DNA of 64,000 bases from Oenanthe sinensis (lineage: Eukaryota; Streptophyta; Magnoliopsida; Apiales; Apiaceae): contig CM053802.1 in NCBI GenBank assembly GCA_028671895.1, positions 492,631-556,630 on the forward strand, written 5' to 3'. Under the pieces are notes generated by a model. It ran no database searches. It worked only from the letters and a program-made list of their open reading frames with translations, and was not told the origin of the DNA. The translations under genes and the position numbers were made by a program. Each line of letters starts with the position of its first letter. The stretch's first letter is position 1. Shown in pieces: positions 47,450-61,384 of the stretch.

Positions 47450-50400
47450 TTACAACAAGGTGGCGGCACTCACTGGATTAGCAAAGAAATGTTCTCTGGA
47501 AATAGACTTTGGTTTCTTGAAACTACTCCCAATAAGACCACCAAGTATAGCAGGCGGATCACAAGAGGTAGCCTGATGCATCTTCCGCACGATGATGGCA
47601 TTGTCTAGAATCATTAACTCCAGCAATTTTCTGCAGCTCTGCAAGATATATAAACCCCATTTATCAACACTAACTTTGCTCACCAATTTTATTAACCAAA
47701 TAAAGATGCTCAAACAACAAAGTTTACATGATAGGATATAAAGATGTAAAGTCGGGTAATATATGTAGCAGCAGGTCCATATGTACCATATCCAGAAAAC
47801 GATAGCGTAAGTATCCTTATTTTAATAAACAAAATCTCATTTTTAACATAAAATTTCATACGCCTCACAACCTCAGAATATAGAGGTACCCAATAGCATA
47901 CCTGTGGATTCAAAACGTGCATTCGGCGTATAATGTCAGCCTGCAATTATCAAGGAAAAGAATATTATCTAGTCAGGAAATTAAATGTGAAGGAGCATTT
48001 ATTAATCAGCCTAAGATGGTAAATTTTGAGAAACATAATTTGAAGTCCAAAAATTAATTACAAGGGCCAATTTGCATCTAAAACAAAATGTCCCCATATA
48101 TTTGTGGATGTTTGAAGAGCTTGCTTATTAACAGTTTTAAAAGTTAAAGTTCATGCAGACCAACACAACATTTGTGTGAAACATTCCAGGAACACACTAT
48201 GTTAATCCTGAAGAGCTTTCTACAAATGTGATAAAACTACCCTGATAAAACTGTTAATACCAAGAACACACTATGTGCACACAACAGTTTTAAGAGCTTG
48301 CTTATTACCTCTAGCATTCCAGGATTTTGCATCAGAATACCAAGAACACGGCGTATGAGACCTTTGTAGACAACTTCATTGATGGTCCCGTCTCCATTCA
48401 TCCAAGACAATATTGGTATACTTAAGTAAGAACTCCCATTCTGAAATTTAAACATGTCATTCACTTGATGCCTTTCCGGGAAAATGTTGTGCTGATGACA
48501 ACTCTCAGTCTCGGTATCTTGTTGTACTTCACTAGAGGACTGAATGTCTTCAGGAAGGTTCAGAATTGTAACTCTGTGCACATCATTATCATTAATGCTC
48601 GTAGACAGTACATTTGCTGAATCATTTTCATGATTATCTGGATAAAGGATCAAGTGCTGCTTGTCAGGAATCAAACTGGAGCTCGTTGATGGATCCTCCT
48701 TATGATATCGACAGGGATCACCCAGTGAGGTCAAACAATATTTGGACCGATATAGTGTGTCAACAACATGGACAGAATCGTAGGCATTAACCTGTAGTGC
48801 AAAGAACCAGATTCAAGTAAAGCCTAAGATATTAGGTATCACATCAACCTGTGTGTGTATGTGCACGCTATCAACTAATTACAAACAGGTTTCACAATTT
48901 TTTTGTTATTGCATCTTTCTATAGATGAGTGTACCAGCCACTATGAACATTCAGGCAGATCAAAGAGGAGATTGGCTCCATAACATCGATTCATCTCAAT
49001 TCAATCAACCAAGCCAGTTCACATATTGCACATCAATGACGTGACTAAAGTTATAAATACACACACACACACACACGTATATATAACCATCTCGAAAACT
49101 AGAAGAGTAAATTTGTCTGGCCTGATTTACACTATAACATCAAGATCAGTTAACATTGAAAACAATGAGATACTGGCTTAGGATATTAAGAATGTAATAT
49201 GTACCTCTTCAACATCAAGATCCAATGTTTTATACATATTATGTTTTCACAGAGAAATCATGAAATATAGGTGGGCATAACTACTAAACTCAATGTCATG
49301 CTGCGCATTTATCAGATACACATGTTTTAAAGTCGCATTTATGTGCTTAGATGTGTGAAAGAGTTTATGCGTTTCTTGTGGGCTGAAAGTTTGTGAAGCA
49401 TCTTCACTTTCCACAATAAATGAGAGAAGACAAAGAGAATATAAAAGTGTGAAGAAGAAGGTGTTGACTCGAAGAGAAAATACTATATTAATATGAGATT
49501 TCTGATAATAATAATAATAAACTATTCAACAACTTTTTTTCTTTAAAAACAAAGTTGCTGGGCAATATAGCAGCAGCCTCTTATGTTCAGTTTCCACCAC
49601 AAGTATATAATGTATACCTAGTTAATTGATCAAATCTTATTATGTATTAATATTCAACCAAAAGGCCTCTTAATTTCTTTTTTATAAAAAAAAAAACATA
49701 AAACAAACCTTCAAAGCTCTCCCAAATGCCTCAAGCACCTCAACAATAATTCCTGGCACCTTGTCCCCTAAAAAAACCAGTGTGCAACATCATTATATAG
49801 GAATTTAAACTAGGATTTCTCATACTAGTATATCCATGCAGTAAAAATGAGTTCATGAAGACGAATTAGATATGGTATATTAGTATTACACCACGTACCA
49901 TGAATGTTCGTAACCTTAGATATTTCTTCCATGCTTAAACCTTGATCACCAGCCTTTTGGATGGCAGAATACACAGTCTTAAATATCTGAGGACAAAAAG
50001 GACTCTCCAGTACTTGATTACAAGCATCATACTTGAGATTATCAGCATAGCATGTCATAGCTTCCCAAGGTGTATCATCAGCAAGAATTTTCAAAGGTAC
50101 TGCAGTCCCAAGATCAAGGATTTCCTTCATATGGTCAGTTTTACTGCTTCCAACAAGAGAGGATGACTTCTGTTCATTTCTACCGCAGAGAAATTCATCA
50201 GAATGAATATCCCTCTCTTTAAATAAATCGATAATGTCAACTCTTGAAATTGTGGCACGGGTTAGAGACAACCGAATACCAGGGAAACCTTTCTCTCGGC
50301 GGGAACATATTTCACCTTCTCCGATTGTTGCAGGCTTTGGTTTCTTAGCCTTGTCAGAACTGTGACATTCATTGTCACATTTTCTCTTTGGCGTTCTCAA

Positions 50401-53400
50401 GTCCTCAGCCTCTCCAACACCTTGATCTGGCAAACATGGTGATATTAGGATCTCTCTTAAAGAGAGTAAAGCCGATAGATAAACAACATCTCCGCACTGT
50501 AGATTTGCAGGGATGTCAATCCCCTCTTCCATTAAGTTCTTTTCTCTTTCATGGAGCCACCTACGAAACTCAGCTGCTATTTTTCCGGTGTTTGTTGGAT
50601 ATGGCGAAGATGAAATTCCATGAATAAATTTCTGTGAAAGTACAAATGGACTGGCGCCACTACCACCAACCTGTCAAAAGAAGAAGATGGTACATACTCA
50701 AAGGAAAAAAAACATATGTAGCTTCCACCTAACAGATTTAAAAAAAAAAAGTTGCAGAAACAGATGTGAAACGGAAAAAAGCAATCAACTAAGTAACCAA
50801 TATAATTAAGAAGGTTGATCCTTCAGTGAGACTCAGCTCCTTGTCGCCCGCAGGCAACTCATGCTATAAAGTTTTGGTTTAAAATATTTCAGACAGACCA
50901 GAGTAACATTTGAACACATTTGGTAACCCCTTGGTCAGAATTTTACCATGATTTTTGCATCTCTAAGGTAGTTGAAGGCGGCAAAAAGATCATGCTCAGA
51001 ATACCGCCGAAGTGTCTCGGCGAGTAAAGTTGGCACCTCTGGAGCTGTTGATGCATTCAGAAAGACAAGCTTAAATAGCTCTACAGCATTAGAAACTGCC
51101 AAAGATTTAAAAGCCCGTCTATTAACATCATCTCCTCCATTCAAGAACTTAATATATTTCTTCTGAAGGCGCCCTGATACATTATTTCTCATCCCTCGTT
51201 TCCGCTTTCTCTTGTTTGATATAGCTGATGAAAGTAATTTAGGGTCCTGCAAGGTTAAGGTACCGAATCATATATCTGAACAAAAGTTCATACATAAAGA
51301 AAGACCCATGAAAAGAAATTGGCACCAAATGTAATGAGAAATACATGCCAGGAAAACCAAGACACTAGCAATTTTATGTGCTGAATGCAGAAGTGGGTTG
51401 ACCACTTCATGAACGCATATACACAGACTGAAATCATGTCAGTCTAAAAGTCATGTGTCTAAGCAAGTCCATTAACACACCTGGAATCGGACTTGTAAGA
51501 CTATCAAACTCATTTTTGTAATAATTTACTACAGACTCTAAAACTTCTGGTAAGAAATATAGCATACGTTCTGTTCTCCATCCTCGCGTAGATTAGAAAA
51601 CTCATCAGATACAGAATGCACTTCTCTGTGTACATCCAGCTTGGCAGTGCGTTTATGCCGAAGAGCCTCTTCAAAGGAAATCTTTACATTTTTATTATTA
51701 AAATCATCCCACTGGTCCTCAGGATTTATCTCTCGAAGACCATTTGAGTCTTTTCCACTAATATATCCAGCAGATGCATTATTACAAACCATTACTCTGC
51801 ACTCTCCATCAAGTACTGACTTGTTCTGCAACTTATAAAGGTGTTTGGCATATCGTTCAGTAAGAATGTTACATAGTTTCAGCACAGCTTTTCTGAACTG
51901 GATACTACTATTTAATAAAGCCATTCGTCTCCTGCAGACAGCTGGCGATGCTGGTAAATTTGTTAGTGCATTCCAATCAATGCGGTGAAAGTTCGCTCCA
52001 AGTGCAGCACGTTCTCTTACATATTCTATCACCAATTGCCTGAAATCAAATTTTTACTAGAATATTAGATGGTCAATTTCATAAATACCAAGAAAAGCTA
52101 CAGAGGTGTGTGCTATTCATATATAAAGTGGAATAGGTAGTCGACTACTAGACTAAAAGCTATTGTCAATATTCACATTCTCCACGCACCCAAGACAATG
52201 TGGGAAACTATTAAGCACAGTAGATGATGCAAACAACCTACGGCTATTGCGGTTTTGACACCCTGTGTATTGATCAATATTGACTACCTACCTACTAGTT
52301 ATATTTTAAATTTTCTGCAGGTCCTACCTATCTGCATTTTCTGTCCATGAAAACTTTCTTCGATGTTTCGGTTTTAGCCTAGATAATGCACGCTCTGAGA
52401 TAAAGGAATGGTCGTCATCATCTTTTTCTTGTACTTTATACTCTTCTGCATACTTCATATTCTCATCAACTTGATCATTCGACATATTATTTTCCTGCTC
52501 AATTGTAGAAGTTCCAAGATAATTATGTCCATCTATGAATTTGTCACCAGTATCAGATGACATAATAGGCAAGACCGGGTCGGAAGAGTCAATGTTTACA
52601 TGCTCTAATGGCCCTTTATTTGAAGACCTTTTTGTTTTTCGTGAAGATGAAGCACGTTTCCTGTTAAGTGGCTGAATTTCCTCCTGATTTAGAACATCTT
52701 TAAGTCTAGTGTTACGCTTTTGTCGGTTATCATAATAGACACGAAGCACCTGCATGAGGCATACACCAGAAAATTCTCAACAGAGTGAAAGAAAAATATA
52801 AGATAATCATCTGACCTAAGAATGTGAATGCGCAATATATCAAGGAATCAAATAATCACATATTGCAATTACTATTTGAGAAGCAAAGTTGATACCTTTT
52901 GGCAATCAGGTTCTATAGTCAGTCAGATAGACACTAACAATGGCACTGATTCAACTGAATTAATGAATTATAGTTTCTTCCCAGGTATAGGGAGGTGCCA
53001 CTAGTACAAAAAAGAACCATGTTGCATAAATTTGAAGCATACAGACCTGTTCTAGAGTCAGACTGAGGTCTTTCGCAATTTTCTCGCATGCACTTAGTGA
53101 TAGCTTCTTATCGGGGCCATTCTTCATGATACACTTGTTGAGCTCAGCGCGCTGGTCAGCACTCATAACACGCGCTGATGCCCAGGACCGGGTAAGATAC
53201 ACCTAAATAAAAGTATACCTTTCATATTAGACATAAAGAAGCAAGTATAGATGAGAAACATGGAAATAATAGCCTTTAAATGATTTTTTCAGAAAAATAA
53301 ACTAAGATTAGATCTAAGCTATGACATAATTACTTCACCACATTAACATTACTAATAATAAAATATTGAAAGAGTTCTGTAACTCTCCTCTCATAACTGG

Positions 53401-56400
53401 GACTCAACTGAACTAAATGATAAACATGGAAATGAGTTTTAAAAAATTATATAAGTTACAGTTTGTGAAAGCTTAATGTTGATACTCAAGCAGTGTGAGG
53501 TTTACAAATTAGATAAACACGCAAGGATATCATAATGAAATTTACAAGAAAGAAAAAAGAGCATAATATATCAATATGTGACCCAAATGAATCTATAACA
53601 TGGGGGGGTGGGGAAGAAGGGATTACCTCCTATGGTAAATGACTAAACTTTCATATACCACTCAACTATAGAACAACATTGATTCTTATATGATATATTA
53701 AAATTACATTTGAAAGAAAAAGATAAACTCGGTTTACCTCGTGAACTGCAGATCCTGGGAAAGCATGTAAAGCGGCTTTCCGATCAACAGCGGCATAGCA
53801 GTACTCCAAAGTATTCCAGTATTCATCAACAGCTTTTCTGCTTGAAAGAACAAAATCATGTCTATATTGAGGGCGAATATCACACGAAACAAAAGGTATA
53901 CACGATGGTGCCAGTGAGACGGGTTCCTCAATGTAGGGTTTGAGTTCCAGGGAATATGTCAGAGTAGTATCTAAGACTGCAGCTGCATCTCCACAAGTCT
54001 CGCTACGTACCATCCGTATCAACTGCCATTATTCCTCATTTAATTGTCAGGAAATTAAATAATCCAATAGAAACCGAAACAAACCTTGTCTCACCGAGCC
54101 ACACGCAAGGGAATCTTACTTTTAAGAAGGAAGGAACATAAATATTACATCTTAAGTCATTGACATTCATCATTACAATAAAATTATCTTATGTAACAAA
54201 ATTCTAATAATATAGACTAGGCCTCTTTAAACTCAATAAAAAAATAACAGGACTATAAGGGAAACAAAAGAAGGCACTGATTCTTTCAGCTTTACTTAGT
54301 GACCAGTATATCACTGATGCAATCACTACTCTAGGGAAAGCATAAAGATCTTAAACATTCTACACCAGCCCGCCACACCATGCAGCAGATAAAGGAAAGT
54401 TATAATTAAAAAAATTTGATCCATTGTAATACCTTTAAACCCCGTAAAATCTGTACAAGACTTGACAGTCGCGAGGTTTCCTGAGTACCCATGAGATGCT
54501 TATAATCCTGCACTGAAAGATCAGAAAGGCACATGCCAGTCCTGCATTTTTGCGTCATGTCCTCGAATTTAATAGTTGATCCTACAACCTGCAAGTAAAG
54601 CTCAAGTGGCATAGCTTTAATGGCTGTGTCTAGCTCGATCATCTTGCAAGTGCTGTGAGGATTCTTTTGATCATATCCATTCATGCCCGATGACAAAGCA
54701 TCATTCCAACCAGGTAATTTTGTGAGGTAACGCCAGAGAAAGATGTGCAGCAACTTTGTACGAACCATTTTTGCTGGTACATAACCATTCTCACGCATGG
54801 CTTCTATTCTCTCAGACTGATCGTCTCTGGCACTGGTAAGTATTCTTTGAACGTTATCCAGAGTAGGAGCTTCTTGACCCTTCTTCAATTTAGCAGAGCT
54901 TTGATGATTTCGGATTTGCATTTCAAATGACCTCACTTTCTCGTAAATTTGACTTAATAGTTCCGGAGAGATATTATCTAAAGAAGGATGAAGAACCATG
55001 TCCATTGTTCGGCTACGAACACAGTTTGTAACAGCAGGGACACCAACATGAATCAACTTACAAAGCCCTTCTTGCTGAAGCTTATTTAGACTACGCTCTA
55101 GGGTCTTCCTGTCCATCGTCGTTTGTTTGTCCTTATCAAGGCTTTCAAGACGCCTATGTAGCTCTGATTTTATCATGAACTTCTCCTCCTGTTCAACAAA
55201 AAGGACACTGAGAGCGAATAGAGATAAAGCGCAAGAGGACAAAAATATAATTCCAAAAAAAATACCTGCAACAGTTCAAGGATCCGATGCTCCCTTTGTC
55301 TGTTACATGCATTCATAGTAAGACATAGATACTTTGGATTCGATCGTCTTTTATGCGGAGTTGATGAAAGGTGAGTTTCTATAGTCGCTACTGATGAAGG
55401 TGTCGTATTAACAATCTGAAGCTCTGCCACTAGAGGCATACGAATTGGCTCAGGGGATAAATTCTCTGAACTACTAGGACCAGGTAACATATTAGAATCA
55501 TCAACAACTGGCAAGCCCTTGAAAATTTCGAGTTCAGTTGTTACATTTTCAATTTCTCCAGTAATTATTGCATCCCCTTTATCAGCTAAATTATCTTCCA
55601 ATGGAAGATATTCACTTGAGCATTCATCAAATCTTTTTCCAGGCTTTGGGACACTAGTGTCATCGTCATTAAGGACAATATCTGGTTTGTCTGTAAAAGT
55701 ATTTGATGCTTCACGGTTGAAGTTTCCATGTGACCAGACCCGATAGGCCACACCTTTGTTATGGCTTTCAGCCTCTAGATGCATTCCAAACCTAGAAAAT
55801 AAATTTTGTAACCGAGTGTTGTATCTCTTGTTGTTCAGCCCAAGCCTTTTGCATAACTGTTACAGTAGTCAAATATATAATAAGAATTTGTTTTTGAGTA
55901 AGAAATATATAAATGTTGCTATTAAATACAGAAAGTGAAGCTGATAAAGATAGCTTATTCAATGGCTGACTGATACACTATAAAGTCGCTATTATTAGTA
56001 TTAATCTGTTCTGAACATTGAAGAGGTGTGTATGGCAGAGGGTAACAATTATACAAAAGGCAGACGGTGAAAATTATACAAGAGACAGAATTATGTTGTC
56101 CTGCAGAAGATTCAAGTCTGACCGGAACTCTACCTGTTACCTTATTAAGGCAGGCAAAAGGTTGTAGACAATAAATCTAGAGGAACAGAACTAGGAAAAA
56201 ATTACGACGACATAAATCACTGTATGTATGTATTTATATATTAGAACACACCTCGGTTTTTGTCAAACCTTTAGATCCTTCAGCATCAATCATATCATAA
56301 ACTTGATGTTCTATAGGAAGCTCTACAAGCTGGTCATTAATCTGTCCTCTCTTTCCTAATACTACTGGTTCTTCTACATCAAAATCGTCCGATCCAAATT

Positions 56401-58004
56401 TAAGAGATTTGGGCTCAAAGTGTTTGGGAGAAAACTTCTTCAACAGTTTTAAACAGCTGACCTCCTGATATTTGGAAAGATCATTAGAGTACATATATCA
56501 GATAATATTTTGGCACACAACAGATTTGTTCAGAAGGAAGTTAGGACTGTAAGAAAATGTCAGGAATTGCATAAATTTTTATACATCCAACAATTGCACA
56601 ACTTTTCTATAGTTTTCCCTCCAAACTTGAGAAATTAATTTTGAAAAAGACATAGGTAACCTTAAATATAATTGTAATTAACCTAATCCCTGCTTAAATA
56701 AGGGGAATAGTTAGTAATTGTAATTACCTTGGTATTGACTATTGCAGTGAACTCCTCCACGACACGTGCATCTTTCAGCCTGTGAAGAATCTACTCTCCA
56801 AAATGTAAGGAAAAAATAAAGTTTGATTAATAATATGTGTACCTAAAGTAAAAATTTAGATATTAAAACTTGATTTGAGGAAATTTACATTTCTCCAACG
56901 CCTATGCCCAGGAGTTCCACAATAACCAAGGTCTTTTTTTAAATCTGACACAATAAGAACCTTTAAGAAGATAAGAGGTCATGAAGTAAGATTAGCTTAA
57001 TGGTATATAGGGAAAACGAGGTAGATATGCAGAAGATAAAATCAAACCAACATTGTTATCAGCTTCCTCAAGTTTATCACATATACGCCTCAGCTCTGGG
57101 AGAAAATCTTTCACTTGCACATCCTCTACAACAGATTCTTCAACCATGCCAGAAGCATATGGTGCATTTTCTTCATCTTGGTTAACGGCCAATTTATCCT
57201 CTTGTATAACTTCAAGTCTTTGTTGACAACCCAAATGCTTTGCAAACCGATATAAGTGGACCATATTGGTGGATACGATTGAACTATTTTTGTGCCCTCT
57301 GTCACTGGAAACTTCTGTTTTCCTTAAAATCGTTGACTGCCTCACAATCAACCCTTGGCATTCAAGCTTACGTAATACATAGAAAATTTTATTCCCTGGT
57401 AAGCCAAATTCTTTACCAAGTTCACTTTGAGTGATCCCGTTTGTTCTGCAAATAATATAAACAAAATAATCAAGGCTATTTCATTCGCGGGATGAGATTG
57501 AATAAATAAGTTCTGCAGACTTCATTTTCAATAAGCAACATTTCGAGAAGCATGAATTGCAAACATTAATATCAATCACAATTCAACACAAAAACCAAAA
57601 TTAGTTAACATTTCATGTACAACAAACCTAGCAATGGCGATACGCTCAAGCGCACGACGCCCTTGGACAGAAATTCCAGCATTAGAAGCCTCGATATCAT
57701 ACATCCCAACGAAACAATTTCGCAAATGCTCAGCTGCCACGATCTTCAAATTCAACTTGTGGGAATCTTCAACAGACTGGATAGCAGAATCATGAGAGTT
57801 GTAAACAACACCACCTCGGGATTCAAATTGTAGGCCAGGGATGTGGAGGAGATTTGACCACAGAGCTTTCTTAACATTGGGACATGGATGAAGCCCATTT
57901 GAGAGGAAAGATGATTGGAGTTTGGGCCAGAGGTTTGGGAGAGTGAGGCCCTTGGCGCCTACTGCGCAAATCTCTTCAAGAGCTGAGTTAACCACCGGGT
58001 CCAT
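47450..58004 (-). CDS. TFC3: TFIIIC largest subunit, B-block binding (TFC3/GTF3C1)
   Basis: Binds the B box of tRNA-type promoters and recruits RNA polymerase III. Seventeen minus-strand exons connect in frame: 57628-58004, 57052-57445, 56889-56960, 56728-56790, 56252-56464, 55266-55856, 54433-55188, 53738-54022, 53047-53202, 52328-52749, 51568-52039, 50947-51246, 49899-50670, 49709-49767, 48309-48791, 47902-47940, 47450-47638. The product is 1880 residues, the usual plant length. The start MDPVVNSALEEICAVGAKGL and blocks LERIAIAR, TNGITQSELGKEFGLPGNK, STNMVHLYRFAKHLGCQQR match Arabidopsis TFC3 from memory. The B-block winged-helix region is about 110-190. Basic, NLS-like clusters occur in exons 10 and 12 (KRKRKR at about 1279). 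No frame breaks were seen, so it should be functional. Confidence 0.93.
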
Positions 58005-60761
58005 TGGGGGAGTGAGTCAGCCTGGAAGCATCAATAAGTAACCGTTAGGGGGGAATAAAGCGGGAGATTGTCCGACCAGGTTTAGGGTTCGATCCGTGCT
58101 TCTGGAAATGGGATACATATATTACCGACTAATTCTCTCTCTCTCTCTTTATATGTCTCTCTTTAATACACTATTACAATTTATCACACTATCTTCAATA
58201 ATAAAATATTAATATAAAATAAAATTTATGATACTTTTTATACATTTATCATTTTTTAACTTACACGTTAATCTTATTTGTTTTATAATAAGAGAATCCG
58301 TAAATAATTTTATATCATTATTGGGATGGTCTTTTTTATTTTATTATATAAATCATTTATTAATTTACGTCAAATAAACTCCTAAGAACATGAGTTAATT
58401 TATTTTTCTCATGAACTTTTTTTTTCTTTTTCAATAACGGGTCTAAGATTATATCATTTAGAACAATAGAAAATAGATTATATCACTTTTGATAACAATT
58501 CAAATCGAGACAAAATGAATAGGATCACTTCTAATAACAATTTAGTTATGTATTATTGATGATTTTAAATTATTCGCTTCTTTTTCTTTTGTGACACAAT
58601 ATTGTAATTGTTATCGTTCGTATCATCAATAGAGTTTAAAATTTTGAAGTAATCAAGTGTTTATAAACTTCAAATAAAAAGATCGTTAAAATTTTATTAA
58701 CAAATAAGGTAGGAAATAATTCCATAAATAATAGGAGTCAAGATACAGTATTGATCAAAAGAGTTTCTTTCCTTCAATAAATCTTATCATCTAATCGAAA
58801 GATATACGAAAGATGTCTCCGGACATTTAGATAATAAAACCTTAAAGTACGAGGAAACTCCCAAAATTTAAACCAATAGATACTAGCAAAAAGTTAACAA
58901 CTTCCTTAATATGTCTTAACTTGCTTCTCACCCCTCTTTAGTTATAGTTTTTTCCATTTATCTAAAAAATAAAAGAGAAAACAAAACAAGAAACTATTTT
59001 ATTATATATCGTCCAATAATTTTAAAAATTAATATAATACTAATACTACTCTAACCGAAGGGAATCATTTTGGTTAAATACAAACTCAACTAACATTATT
59101 TAATAGAATACAAATTTTGTTTAAAGCTAATAAACTTCATTTTAAAAGTTTACAACCAATACTACATTTAATACTAATAAAAAAAATTGGAAACTAGTCA
59201 TCCGAAAATTTTAAAAACTAGTCATTCAAAAACGGAAACCGAAGAATAAATGTTGTTAATAAGTTACCATAAATGAAATTAAAAGCAAAAAATAAAATAA
59301 AAACTGACAAATCAATTACACATATTATACAATCTGCCATCAATCATGACCAGAATACAAAACAAGCCACCATGTATGGCCTCCAATGAATAATACTATT
59401 CATGGTACAATAATGGTAGAGACAGAGAGAATCCAAATATAAAATTAATACACATATAAAACCAGACTTTTCATATTTAGTTTACTCATTCATGACCTAA
59501 AACACTGTTATACAAAAATCAAAATCCAACCTAAGAACACAACAATAACATATAATAAACAACTACCCAAACCAATTAGAGAAAAGAATCACCAAACTCA
59601 ATTACTTAAAAACCCTCTTCGATGAGTAAATAATTGACTTCAAATTCAAAAACCTAACCTATAAATCTTAAATGAATCAAATATATTATATCAACCAACA
59701 AAATCATTATAACATAATCCAAACTCATAGGTTAATAAATGTCGAATCTTATTCAAATTAACAAATCAAATATAAAATTCAAGGAAAAACATATACACAT
59801 GGATAAATTATAAATACAATACATACTGAGGAAAAATATAGATACAACAATATACAATTTCAGTTCAGATTGAGATTGGAAAAATATAGATACAGAAATA
59901 TACATACCTGTCTGAATTGAGATAGAGTGAAAAAAATAAGAACTCACGATTCACGGTTAGATATTATATCTTTTTTGACGATTTTGATCCCGGCGCTGAT
60001 ACGATATCGTTCTTTTGGTTTGTAACATTCTTCATCGACAATCATTAAATTTATTATTATAAATTATGTTATAAATTCACTTATATTCGTATAATGATAA
60101 TATATAAGATAAGATAAGATAAAAATTAACGAGATTAGATTAAGATTAAATTTAATTAAATTCAACCTAACTTATTCGGCCTAAAACATGATATTTGTGA
60201 AATCAATTTGATAAGCCGAAATAAGGGTTGAGTTGAATCGATTTGTTGAATTTAAACAACTCATATGCACCCCTACTGTTTACCATTTATTTATAAACTA
60301 TATTTAGGAAAAAATCTACAGTAAAATTTTGATTAATTAATAATTGATAAATTAATATTTTCAATATAAAATTTTAATTCCAATATAATAACAACCATAC
60401 ATCTTTTATCTCGATTAATTAATAAAATTTATCGATCCAACATTATTAATTTAAAGAAATTTTATGGTAATACAGTATTTTTGGACGCAGCGACCGGATC
60501 CATACACATTACACAACCCATTGACAAGTACTAGGCCATATACATGAATAGCAAGGCCCGCATAAACAATCCGGGAAAAACGAAAGGAAAAAACCCCAAC
60601 AGAAAAGAGAAGAGCCCTTCGTCTTGTTTTTCTGGCTATCTTCTTGGTCATCATCGTCACTTGTCTTTCCGTCATCAATCCCCAGACTCTCTTTACAACA
60701 ACGCTCAGCTCGCTACTACTCATCTCGTTAGCTTCTTCTTTACTCTCTCTCCCCCCCTCTA
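58005..60761. other. Spacer between divergent TFC3 and DRG genes
   Basis: Upstream region of two divergent genes, about 2.7 kb, strongly AT-rich. Close to TFC3 is TTAGGGTT (58082-58089, a telo-box AACCCTAA on the minus strand), then a (CT)n run at about 58133-58148. GATAA units repeat at about 60108-60122. No coding sequence is supported in the middle. Confidence 0.5.
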
Positions 60762-60769
60762 TATATAAG
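60762..60769 (+). promoter_or_regulatory. TATA box and Y-patch of DRG gene
   Basis: TATATAAG follows immediately on a pyrimidine tract (CTCTCTCCCCCCCTCT), a common plant core-promoter layout. The ATG is 615 bp further on, so a 5' untranslated intron is likely; CATTCTTGTAG at about 61353-61363 would be its acceptor. Confidence 0.5.
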
Positions 60770-61384
60770 CCAAGGCTGCGCCGTAACAGACTACTATTGC
60801 CCATCGTACCCCTTTTATAATGTTTTTACAGTCTTCCGTTACTATTGATTTTGATGTTTTTTACTGCTTTTTTGTTTGCTTATGTAGATCAACTTTGCTA
60901 CCAATTCTCTATCTTAATTTTACGCTAACAATACAATAAACTTCCCTATCACATACTACTTAAATGTTTTATTACACTTTCATTTTATACAAAAATTACT
61001 ATCCATATAATTTGTTGTAGCTTAATTCCCATTTTGCTAGATATATTTTGTACGGTCTACTTACATTTCCCATGCTTTTTTATTTCCATGACTAATTGAG
61101 ACACCCCATTATGATTATGCTCGATGTTTGACTTGGTTACACAATTACACTACAATGAATATCGCAGGGGTACAAGTACTCTGGACCCTTTGTGTGGTAT
61201 CTGGTTTTTATCGAGCTGTGTAAACTATACTACGTTATACATTCTCTATATACATATTTCCTCTCAGCGCCTAACCTTACTTTATGTGCTCATCACTGTT
61301 ATTCACAAATGTTAACTAATTACTTTCTTTTTAATATGAAGGTAATATTTCCAGCATTCTTGTAGCTTTCAAATACAATTCAAA

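Noticed and set aside
60451..60804. Minus-strand 117-codon frame opposite the DRG promoter
   Set aside because: It is the complement of a pyrimidine-rich core promoter and leader; its Arg/Lys/Ser bias reflects that, not a protein family.
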